From assembly GCA_031279175.1 (NCBI GenBank), contig JAITJA010000046.1, positions 1 to 12,562 on the forward strand: a stretch of 12,562 nt of DNA, in the 5' to 3' direction. A program made the position numbers and the translations under genes. Shown here one piece after another: positions 1 to 6,653 of the stretch. The notes under the pieces were generated by a model. That model searched no databases, was not told the DNA's origin, and worked only from the letters and a program-made list of their open reading frames with translations. The first letter of the stretch is position 1. Every line of letters begins with the position of its first letter. The DNA is from Odoribacteraceae bacterium (lineage in GTDB: Bacteria; Bacteroidota; Bacteroidia; Bacteroidales; Marinifilaceae).

Positions 1-88
1 CACTTTAGCTTGGAGTGACGTCACTTTAGCTTGGAGTGACATCACTTTAGCTTAGAGTGACGTCACTTTAGCCTGGGATGACGTCACC
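1..88. repeat. 21-bp tandem repeat array (4 copies, open to the left)
   Basis: Four head-to-tail copies of a 21-bp unit start at 1, 22, 43 and 64, and four further bases (85-88) begin a fifth. Copies 1 and 2 differ at one base, copy 3 adds one more change, and copy 4 is the most worn, as expected at the edge of an array. Each junction makes a palindrome: AGTGACGTCACT is perfect at 14-25 and 56-67, one base off at 35-46, and reduced to TGACGTCA at 79-86. The array begins at the window edge, so its true length is unknown. All copies are whole repeats without unique spacers, so it is not CRISPR. It lies beyond the 3' end of the minus-strand operon. Confidence 0.93.
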
Positions 89-527
89 AGCACGGGTTAC
101 CGGGATACTTTCGCGGAGGAACGGGAATCCCGGGGAAAGGTGTAAAAGTCAGTCATGGAGAAGCGATAGCGAGAGGGAGAGGTCGTGACCTCCCTGGCGG
201 GAGGCCGCGCGTTTTCCTGCATTTTGCAGTCGAGAGGGTTAATAGATACTCGTTTCCCGGGGAGATGCGCCGACTCCCCTCCTGCAAGAGCGACGTGCAA
301 GACGCGATCAAGCAAGAGGACGGACGCGCTATCCCTACCTGACAAGGATTTGCCGGAACGCGGCCGTTCAAATGCCTTGTTCCTGACGGGGTAAAAATCA
401 AGTCCCGCGCCCGTTTCATGAAGGAGAGATTAGTGCCACCGCTCCCTTTCTCTTGCCCGGAAGGAGACGGTTTGTCTCGCGCCACGGAAGAAGTACTTTC
501 CCGGGAGTTTAATAAAGACCCGCGTTA
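89..527. other. Gene-free stretch between the 21-bp array and the mscS-type gene
   Basis: I find no supportable gene in these 439 bases. Open frames exist on both strands (for example 97-345 and 153-485 on minus, 185-394 and 418-609 on plus), but they overlap each other, are rich in Arg, Ser and Pro, and show no family resemblance. The only clear structure is at 179-204: GAGGTC (179-184) can pair with GACCTC (187-192), or CCTCCC (189-194) can pair with GGGAGG (199-204). The two hairpins share bases and exclude each other. No obvious T-rich terminator follows the minus-strand operon, which ends at 528. Confidence 0.55.
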
Positions 528-1748
528 TTACCCGTTATCGATGGGTACGATGTTCCCCGGGTACTGGAAGGCCTCGAGGTTAAAGAGATCCATGACGGCG
601 TACAAGTGATCGAAGATGTCGGCCTGGACGCGTTCGTACTCGATCCATTGTTGGCGGGCAGAAAAACAGTAGATTTCAAGCGGGATACCGGTTGGGCCGG
701 GCTGTAACTGGCGTACCATGTGTGTCATGTCGAGATTGATGTCGGGATTCCTGGCGAGCCACGACTCCATGTACTCGCGGAATGTCCCGATATTCGTGAG
801 GCGTCGCGCGTCGAGGGGATTGTCTCGCGAGGCATTAAACTCGGCGAGATCGGCGAGCTTTTTCTCGATATATTCCTTGAGAAAAGTAGATTGCCTCAGG
901 AGTTCGACCTCCTTGTCATCGAGGTGATGCACGGAGCGCACGTCGATGTTGACGGAGCGTTTAATTCTCCTTCCGTTAGATTCCTGCATGCCGCGCCAGT
1001 TAGTAAACGAGTCGGAAACAAGTCGATAAGTAGGGATAGTGGTAATGGTCATGTCCCAGTTCTGCACTTTGACGGTGGCGAGATTGATCTCGAGGACCTC
1101 CCCGTCAGCCCCACAGGCAGGCATGACGATCCAGTCGCCGATGCGTACCATGTTATTCGCGCTAAGCTGTATCCCGGCGACGAGACCGAGGATAGAATCC
1201 TTGAATACCAACATCAACACGGCGGCGAAGGCGGCCATGCCGGCGAGTAACGCGGCGACGTCCTTCCCGGTAAAGATCCCGATGAGCGCGATAATGACAG
1301 TACAATAGAGAAAAATATTGATAATCTGGATAAAGATCTTGATGGGTTTGTCCTTGGAGAGGGGGTAGCTCTCGTAGACGCGATTCGCGCCGTCAAGAAG
1401 AGCGGTGACGACGAAGACCGTCGAGAGCGCGATCCACGCGTCGAGGAGCCGGGAGACCGTCGCGCCTGGCGTCCAACCGATAACGTGGGCGAGGATATAA
1501 ATGGCGACGGGAATGACGAGAACCGAAAAGCGATTAAAGAAGCGCCGGTCAAAGAGCAGGTCATCCCACGTGGTGGAGGTTTTCCCGGTGATCTTCTTGA
1601 CGAGGCGAGCGAGGCCCTTTTTGGTCGCGACATGCGCTATCCAGCCGACTATGACGGTGAGCGCGACGAGAATTGTTCCCTTGACGAGGGAGATCAGCTC
1701 GGGCTGTAGCCCGTATTCCTGCAAAAAAGTTTCAATGTTCATATACAT
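528..1748 (-). CDS. MscS-family mechanosensitive channel, YbdG type
   Basis: Predicted inner-membrane channel of 406 residues that opens under membrane tension and protects against osmotic downshock. Hydrophobic segments lie at about 19-40, 73-92, 102-122 and 137-159. A Gly/Ala-rich pore helix follows (about 163-200), then the MscS beta domain (about 200-245, including the IGDWIVMP stretch). Length, the WDDLLFDRRFFNR segment and the C-terminal region around NGRRIKRSVNIDV and MVRQLQPGPTGIPLEIY resemble the E. coli YbdG branch (about 415 residues) rather than the short MscS. The start ATG shares one base with the GH92 stop (TAATG), which implies translational coupling. A second ATG two codons later is possible. 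It is the last gene of the three-gene minus-strand unit. Family is secure; the YbdG subfamily is from remembered family features. Confidence 0.93.
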   Translation of the reverse strand: MYMNIETFLQEYGLQPELISLVKGTILVALTVIVGWIAHVATKKGLARLVKKITGKTSTTWDDLLFDRRFFNRFSVLVIPVAIYILAHVIGWTPGATVSRLLDAWIALSTVFVVTALLDGANRVYESYPLSKDKPIKIFIQIINIFLYCTVIIALIGIFTGKDVAALLAGMAAFAAVLMLVFKDSILGLVAGIQLSANNMVRIGDWIVMPACGADGEVLEINLATVKVQNWDMTITTIPTYRLVSDSFTNWRGMQESNGRRIKRSVNIDVRSVHHLDDKEVELLRQSTFLKEYIEKKLADLAEFNASRDNPLDARRLTNIGTFREYMESWLARNPDINLDMTHMVRQLQPGPTGIPLEIYCFSARQQWIEYERVQADIFDHLYAVMDLFNLEAFQYPGNIVPIDNG

Positions 1749-4069
1749 TATTTTTCAATAGAGAGTGAATAAGGTTTCTCTTCCCCGGCGCGAGCCCGTG
1801 CCGGTTTGTCGGTCATCTCGAACTCGAGGAGTGCCCCGTTAGCGAGATCGCCGTGAGAGAGATATCTTTTGTGATAAGGCTTCCCGTTAAGACGCGTGGA
1901 CTTCACGTACCTGTTTTTATCGCTCACGCTCGGAGCTTTAATCTCGATACACTTCCCGTTCTCGAGGTTCACTTTCATGTACGGCAGGTATGGCGCGCCA
2001 ATAACATACTGGTCATTTCCAGGACAAACGGGGTAGAATCCCAAGGCGGTAAAGATATACCACGCGGACATTTGCCCGCAGTCGTCGTTCCCGCATAGCC
2101 CGTCGATGTTGTTCCGGTACATGCGATTCATGATTTCCCGCGTCCAGAACTGCGTTTTCCACGGTTCTGAGGTCCAGGCGTAGAGGTACGCGAGATGATG
2201 TGCCGGTTCGTTCCCGTGAACATACCCGCCAAGGATACCTTCCCGCGTGATGTCCTCCGTTTCCTCGAAGAAGGCATCGGGGAGCGGGGTGTTAAACACC
2301 GAATCGAGCTTGGCAATAAAACGTTTATCCCCTCCCGCGAGTTCAATCAGCCCGTCGACGTCATGCGGCACGTGGAAGGTATAGTTAAGAGAGTTGCCCT
2401 CGATAAATCCTTGCCCTCGCGTGTCGAGGATGTTAAAGTTCTCCTTCCATGACCCGTCGGCGTGTCTCGGGCGAGCAAAGCCACTGGTGGGATCGATAAG
2501 ATTGCGGTAAGAAAGCGCGCGCTGCCGGTATTGTCGCGCCACGTCGAGGCGCCCAATGTCCCGGGCCACGCGATAAATCGTCCAGTCGTCGTAGGCCCGT
2601 TCGAGAGTGATTGAAGCGGCGTTCGCGTTCTTCTCGAAAGGGACGTAGCCGAGTTCGAGGTAATCGGCAGTGTTCTCGAGATAAGGAATGGACGAAGAAC
2701 TCATCATGGCCTCGAGCGCCGCCTCTTTATCGACGCGTCCACCCTTGGCAATGGCGTCGGCGAGGACAGAAACGGCGTGATAACCGATCATGCACCAGTT
2801 CTCGTTTGCCATGTGCGACCAGATGGGGAGCGCCCCGTGCACGCTCTGTCGATAGTGCGCGAGCATGGATTCGACCATGTCCCCGTTCCGAGAAGGCGCG
2901 ATGAGATTAAGCAGCGGGTGCAGCGCGCGAAACGTGTCCCAGAGCGAGAAAATCGTGTAGTTGGTAAACCCTTCCGCCCGGTGGACGTTATTATCCACTC
3001 CCCGGTACTGCCCGTCGACGTCCATGTAGACAGAGGGGTTGATATGCGCGTGATAGAGGGAAGTATAGAGCATGGCGAGTTGGTCATCGTTACCGTTCGC
3101 CTCGATGACGTTCAGCTCTTTTTCCCATTTCTCCCTTGCCTCTCTCGCGATCTTGTCAAACGATTTCCCCCCGGTTTCCGCCTCGAGATTAGCGAGCGCG
3201 CCGGCGGTACTCACGGCGGAGAGCGCTACCTTTACCTCGATCTCCTCGTTCCCGGGACCAAACTCGAAGAAGGCCACAATCTTCCTCCCGGCAATATCGG
3301 GGAAGTTCTCTCTCGTGTTGAACTTTCTCCAGAATCCGACGTAGTTAGGTTTCTCCAGTTCCTCGTGCCCGTAGCGGGTGATGGGCCGCGAGAACGAGAT
3401 CGCGAAATAGGTTTGATTAAAGCGCGCCCACCCGTTCGTGACCCGGAAGCCGGTAACGAGCGTGTCATTCTCCACGCGGAGCGACGCCCAGAGCACTTTT
3501 CCATCATAGTTATAAATCCCGTGTACGAGATCGACGAGCAGTTGACGATTCTCCCCGGCAGGGAACGCGTATGTATGCACGCCCACTCGTTCCGTGGCGG
3601 TAAGTCGCGCTTTGACGCGATAATCATCGAGGAGAACCTCGTAATACCCCGGGCTTGCTTTCCCCGACGCGCGCGAGAAGCGCGAGCGATACCCGCTGCC
3701 GGGAATATTCTCGTCACCGGGCAGGGCGCGTCGCTCCCCGGTAAACGGCATGACGAGAATGTCCCCGAGATCGGAGTGTCCCGTGCCGCTAAAATGCGTG
3801 TGGCTGAACCCCACGATGGTACTGTCCCCGTGCTGGTATCCGGCACAGTAATCATACGCGCGGGGCTGGTACTCGCCATTAATATTGTGCGGGATAATCC
3901 CCGTGTCGGGACTAAGTTGCACGATACCACGCGGCACGCACGCCCCGGGGAAGGTATGCCCCATGCCATTGGCGCCGATAAACGGATTAACGCGATCCAC
4001 GGGCGCCACCTGTGCCGGGAGACGGTGTATGCCGGACGCGATGAGGAGGGTGAGTATAACCTGTTTCAT
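1748..4069 (-). CDS. Secreted GH92 family alpha-mannosidase
   Basis: Glycoside hydrolase family 92 enzyme of 773 residues. Known members are calcium-dependent, inverting exo-alpha-mannosidases, mostly alpha-1,2, acting on N-glycans or yeast mannan. Residues 1-20 form a signal peptide ending in LPAQ with no lipobox cysteine, so it should be periplasmic or secreted rather than a lipoprotein. An N-terminal beta-sandwich (about 25-270) with NPFIGANGMGHTFPGA precedes the alpha-barrel catalytic domain. Family motifs visible are SLWDTFRALHP (375-385), FIEGNSLNYTF (555-565), HGNEPAHH (618-625, holding the general-acid glutamate) and GNDDCGQMSAW (660-670, holding the catalytic-base aspartates). The gene is intact. 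It follows the ABC-F gene by 12 nt and overlaps the channel gene by 1 nt. No SusC/SusD, sensor or other glycosidase is beside it, so it is an orphan rather than part of a polysaccharide utilisation locus. The exact linkage specificity cannot be read from sequence. Confidence 0.95.
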   Translation of the reverse strand: MKQVILTLLIASGIHRLPAQVAPVDRVNPFIGANGMGHTFPGACVPRGIVQLSPDTGIIPHNINGEYQPRAYDYCAGYQHGDSTIVGFSHTHFSGTGHSDLGDILVMPFTGERRALPGDENIPGSGYRSRFSRASGKASPGYYEVLLDDYRVKARLTATERVGVHTYAFPAGENRQLLVDLVHGIYNYDGKVLWASLRVENDTLVTGFRVTNGWARFNQTYFAISFSRPITRYGHEELEKPNYVGFWRKFNTRENFPDIAGRKIVAFFEFGPGNEEIEVKVALSAVSTAGALANLEAETGGKSFDKIAREAREKWEKELNVIEANGNDDQLAMLYTSLYHAHINPSVYMDVDGQYRGVDNNVHRAEGFTNYTIFSLWDTFRALHPLLNLIAPSRNGDMVESMLAHYRQSVHGALPIWSHMANENWCMIGYHAVSVLADAIAKGGRVDKEAALEAMMSSSSIPYLENTADYLELGYVPFEKNANAASITLERAYDDWTIYRVARDIGRLDVARQYRQRALSYRNLIDPTSGFARPRHADGSWKENFNILDTRGQGFIEGNSLNYTFHVPHDVDGLIELAGGDKRFIAKLDSVFNTPLPDAFFEETEDITREGILGGYVHGNEPAHHLAYLYAWTSEPWKTQFWTREIMNRMYRNNIDGLCGNDDCGQMSAWYIFTALGFYPVCPGNDQYVIGAPYLPYMKVNLENGKCIEIKAPSVSDKNRYVKSTRLNGKPYHKRYLSHGDLANGALLEFEMTDKPARARAGEEKPYSLSIEK

Positions 4070-4081
4070 GTCGTCTTTATT

Positions 4082-5941
4082 TTAAATGTCACTTAGTACC
4101 AACCAGCGCGTTTCCATCTCGTCGAGATTTTCCAGTATCTCCGCGAGCCGTCGAGAAGAACGCGTGAGCGCGTCAATATCGAGAGTCCCGGCGTCGAGAG
4201 CCAGCTCGAGCGTTTTCTTTTCCTCCTCGAGCGCGCGCATGTCCACCTCGAGTTGATCCATTTCCTGTTGCTCGCGAAAGGATAACCGTTTCTTTTTCTC
4301 CTTTTCTTTCTCGACGATTACTGCCGGCGCGCGTTTCTTCTCCCGGGGTTCTTTCGCGATATTCTCCCTTGCCTCCCTGTAGATCGAGTAATTCCCGGGG
4401 AAATCCTTGACGCGTCCGTCGCCCTCGAAGACAAAGAGATGATCGACAATTTTGTCCATGAAGAATCGATCATGCGACGCCACGATCAAACATCCCCGGA
4501 ACGCGCGCGCGTATTCTTCCAGCACGTTCAACGTGACCAGGTCGAGATCATTTGTCGGCTCGTCGAGCACCAGGAAGTTCGGCTCGCGCGCCAGCACGGT
4601 CAACAGGTAAAGTCTCTTGCGTTCCCCACCGCTAAGTTTCCCCACCGGCGTGTACTGCAACTTTCCGGGGAAGAGGAAATATTCAAGGAAACGCGAGGCA
4701 GGCAGCATCTTCCCGTCTCCGGTATGGATATACTCGGCGATCTCGCGGACAATATCGATCGGGCGATCCTCCTCGTTAAAGGTGATCCCGGCCTGGGTGT
4801 AATACCCGTGCACGACAGTTGATCCCGTGTCGATTGTTCCGTTATCGGGTGCGGTTTTCCCGGTAATCATGTCGAGGAAAGTCGTCTTCCCCACGCCGTT
4901 TTTCCCGATAATCCCGATCTTCTCGCCCCGCGAGAAAGTATAAGAGAAGTCGTCGAGGAGGCAGAGATCGCCGTATCGCTTGCTAACGCGCTTCATCTCG
5001 AGGATTTTGCTGCCGAGTCGTCGTTCCCGCGTGTCGAGTTGCAAGACGCGTTCCTCGCCCCCTCGCGCGGCGGCCTCCTCGAGCTCCCGGAAGCTGTCGA
5101 CGCGATACTTTGCCTTGTGCCCGCGTGCCCTGGGCATACGTAGCATCCACTCCCGCTCGGCTCGCAGCAGGCTTCGCGCCCTGTCGACGGCGGCCTCTCT
5201 CTCCGCGGCCCGTTCCTCCTTCCTCTCGAGGTAGCGGGTATAATTCCCGGCGTGTGAATAGGCCTCCCCGTTATCGATCTCGACGATCGTGTCGCACACC
5301 CGGTCAAGGAAATAACGATCGTGCGTCACCATCAGCAGCGTCGCCTGGCTCTTGTCGAGGTACTCTTCCAGCCACTCCACCATCTCCGCGTCGAGATGAT
5401 TCGTCGGCTCGTCGAGCAACAGGAAATCGGGATCGTTAATCAATACCCTGGCCAGCCCGACCCGCTTTCGCTCGCCCCCGGAGAGGTCCCGGACGAGTCG
5501 ATCGCGTTGCCGGTCAAGCGCGAGCCGGGATAGGATCTCCCTCGCGCGGTTTTCGCGATTCCACGCCCCGCTCGCGTCCATGAGCGGGATCAGCCGTTCG
5601 AGTGCCTCGCTGTCATTGGCTGCCATCGCCCGCTCGTGTTCCTTGACGAGCGATAGGGTAGGGGAGGGCGAGTGAAAGACCTCGTCGAACACCGTGCTCG
5701 CGGGATCAAGCGCCGGCTCTTGCTCGAGATATCCCACCGTCACGTTGCCGCGCAGGGTAACGTTTCCACTATCCGCTGTCTCTTTACCGGCAATGATATT
5801 TAATAGCGTGGACTTTCCCTGCCCGTTCCGCGCGACGAGTGCTACCTTGCGCGACAGGCCGATGCCCAAGGAGATTTCCTCGAACAATACTCGTTCACCG
5901 TACCGCTTGCTTAATCGATCGACTTGTAAAATGATTTGCAT
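4082..5941 (-). CDS. uup: ABC-F family ATPase, Uup-like
   Basis: Soluble twin-ATPase protein of 619 residues of the ABC-F class, which acts at the ribosome rather than in transport. Domain 1 has Walker A ARNGQGKS (37-44), signature LSGGERKR (153-160) and Walker B LLLDEPTNHLD (174-184). The inter-domain P-site linker with REWMLRMPRARGHKAK lies at about 256-284. Domain 2 has GKNGVGKT (346-353), LSGGERKR (436-443) and VLDEPTNDLD (458-467). A charged C-terminal coiled coil (about 540-615) is the hallmark of the Uup branch. No membrane segments are present. A longer frame reaches 6046, but I chose ATG at 5941: the family begins with MxxLQVDRLSKRYGE, the extra 35 residues resemble nothing, and a promoter-like TACCTTTG lies inside the extension. 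The Ala at the first Walker A position is common in Bacteroidota members. First gene of the minus-strand unit. Confidence 0.93.
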   Translation of the reverse strand: MQIILQVDRLSKRYGERVLFEEISLGIGLSRKVALVARNGQGKSTLLNIIAGKETADSGNVTLRGNVTVGYLEQEPALDPASTVFDEVFHSPSPTLSLVKEHERAMAANDSEALERLIPLMDASGAWNRENRAREILSRLALDRQRDRLVRDLSGGERKRVGLARVLINDPDFLLLDEPTNHLDAEMVEWLEEYLDKSQATLLMVTHDRYFLDRVCDTIVEIDNGEAYSHAGNYTRYLERKEERAAEREAAVDRARSLLRAEREWMLRMPRARGHKAKYRVDSFRELEEAAARGGEERVLQLDTRERRLGSKILEMKRVSKRYGDLCLLDDFSYTFSRGEKIGIIGKNGVGKTTFLDMITGKTAPDNGTIDTGSTVVHGYYTQAGITFNEEDRPIDIVREIAEYIHTGDGKMLPASRFLEYFLFPGKLQYTPVGKLSGGERKRLYLLTVLAREPNFLVLDEPTNDLDLVTLNVLEEYARAFRGCLIVASHDRFFMDKIVDHLFVFEGDGRVKDFPGNYSIYREARENIAKEPREKKRAPAVIVEKEKEKKKRLSFREQQEMDQLEVDMRALEEEKKTLELALDAGTLDIDALTRSSRRLAEILENLDEMETRWLVLSDI

Positions 5942-5965
5942 GCTCTTCGCGTTAACTCTACCGGC

Positions 5966-5973
5966 CAAAGGTA
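5966..5973 (-). promoter_or_regulatory. Candidate -7 promoter box for the ABC-F/GH92/mscS-type unit
   Basis: On the minus strand these bases read TACCTTTG, a full match to the Bacteroidota sigma -7 element TAnnTTTG, 24 bases before the chosen ABC-F start. I see no good -33 TTTG at the usual distance, so the call is tentative. It would give a leader of under 20 nt. Confidence 0.4.
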
Positions 5974-6089
5974 CGGGATTTTTCGAGATTGCCAGGCCGA
6001 ACGCGCCAATCAAGGGCTCGTCTGTGAAATCATGTCGGGGGAACATGTTTGATAAAGAGATCGTGAAATAGCCTCGGACAATGTGTTGC

Positions 6090-6132
6090 GCGTTCCGTGA
6101 AACGCTTGAAATTTCCCCCCGGAACTTTCAAG
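6090..6132. other. Two adjacent inverted repeats (hairpin pair) in the divergent region
   Basis: Hairpin 1: GCGTT (6090-6094) pairs with AACGC (6101-6105) around a 6-base loop. Hairpin 2: CTTGAAA (6105-6111) pairs with TTTCAAG (6126-6132); after one mismatch, TTCC (6113-6116) pairs with GGAA (6121-6124), closing on a CCCC loop. Neither is followed by a T-run, and both lie between genes that point away from each other, so they are not ordinary gene terminators. They could be protein-binding sites or part of an unrecognised short RNA. Confidence 0.5.
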
Positions 6133-6176
6133 ATCTCCCTGGCCGGATCAATATACCCTCTCCTGAATTTTTCTCC

Positions 6177-6188
6177 CCGCGTACGCGG
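6177..6188. promoter_or_regulatory. Perfect 12-bp palindrome, candidate operator upstream of the thioesterase-uvrB unit
   Basis: CCGCGTACGCGG equals its own reverse complement. It ends 18 bases before a weak -7-like box (6207-6214), where the -33 region of that promoter would fall, so a dimeric regulator bound here would block or assist polymerase. No regulator gene is in the window. Palindromes of this size can arise by chance in GC-rich DNA. Confidence 0.35.
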
Positions 6189-6206
6189 TGGCCGTGAATA
6201 ATTCTT

Positions 6207-6214
6207 TACCTTTA
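6207..6214 (+). promoter_or_regulatory. Weak candidate -7 promoter box for the thioesterase-uvrB unit
   Basis: TACCTTTA matches seven of the eight spaced positions of TAnnTTTG (last base differs) and lies 49 bases before the thioesterase ATG. No clear -33 TTTG is visible. The leader that follows is A-rich just before the start, as is usual in Bacteroidota. Confidence 0.3.
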
Positions 6215-6263
6215 CCAGCCTGAAGAAAACGGTTGATGATAGATACTAAAAACAACAAGTAAG

Positions 6264-6650
6264 ATGAATACAAGTAAGATTACGCCGGGGAAGTCGTTCT
6301 CCCAGGAGATGATCGTGACACACAAGGATACGGCAGCAGCTCATGGTTCGGGGAAACTGGAGGTTTTCGCTACCCCCGCGCTGGTGTGTTTGATGGAAAA
6401 CACGGCACTCAAGTGCTTGAAAGGGATACTGAATGATCAAGAAGATACCGTCGGGGTTTTCATCGACGTGAAACACGTCAAGGCGACGGGCGTCGGCAAG
6501 AAAGTCGGTTGCCGTGCCACCATCGGGGAGGTCGACGGGCGTCGTATCCGCTTCGCGATCGAGGCGTGGGACGAGGTGGACTCGATCGCGGTTGCCGTCC
6601 ACGACCGGGTAATCATCGACCCGGAGCGGTTCATGAAAAAGATCGAATAA
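6264..6650 (+). CDS. FlK-like hotdog-fold thioesterase
   Basis: Small cytosolic protein of 128 residues of the hotdog thioesterase family related to FlK, the fluoroacetyl-CoA thioesterase of Streptomyces cattleya. The three FlK catalytic residues as I remember them (Thr42, Glu50, His76) are matched by Thr37, Glu45 and His71 here, all with the same offset of five. They sit in FATPALVCLMENTA and DVKHVKATGVG. It should hydrolyse a small acyl-CoA. The natural substrate of Bacteroidota members is not known to me, and fluoroacetate itself is unlikely. The start is preceded by an A-rich leader (AACAAGTAAG). It ends 3 nt before uvrB, so the two are almost certainly co-transcribed. No signal peptide or membrane segment. 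Confidence 0.88.
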   Translation: MNTSKITPGKSFSQEMIVTHKDTAAAHGSGKLEVFATPALVCLMENTALKCLKGILNDQEDTVGVFIDVKHVKATGVGKKVGCRATIGEVDGRRIRFAIEAWDEVDSIAVAVHDRVIIDPERFMKKIE

Positions 6651-6653
6651 TGC

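Noticed and set aside
1..88. CRISPR array or transposon end
   Set aside because: 21-bp units directly abut with no spacers; there is no transposase or terminal inverted repeat.
418..609. Plus-strand frame with an AAGGAGAG ribosome-site-like stretch near 420-427
   Set aside because: It runs into the antisense of the channel gene, has no recognisable protein content, and Bacteroidota starts do not usually depend on a strong Shine-Dalgarno.
2777..4096. Long plus-strand open frame (439 codons) antisense to the GH92 gene
   Set aside because: It is the mirror of a secure GH92 gene with GC-rich codons; its translation is rich in Arg, Val and Pro, matches no family, and it has no start signal.
5870..5941. 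ABC-F Walker A lacking its first Gly (ARNGQGKS) as a sign of an inactive ATPase
   Set aside because: The catalytic Lys and Ser are present and the same Ala is common in Bacteroidota ABC-F proteins, so activity is expected.
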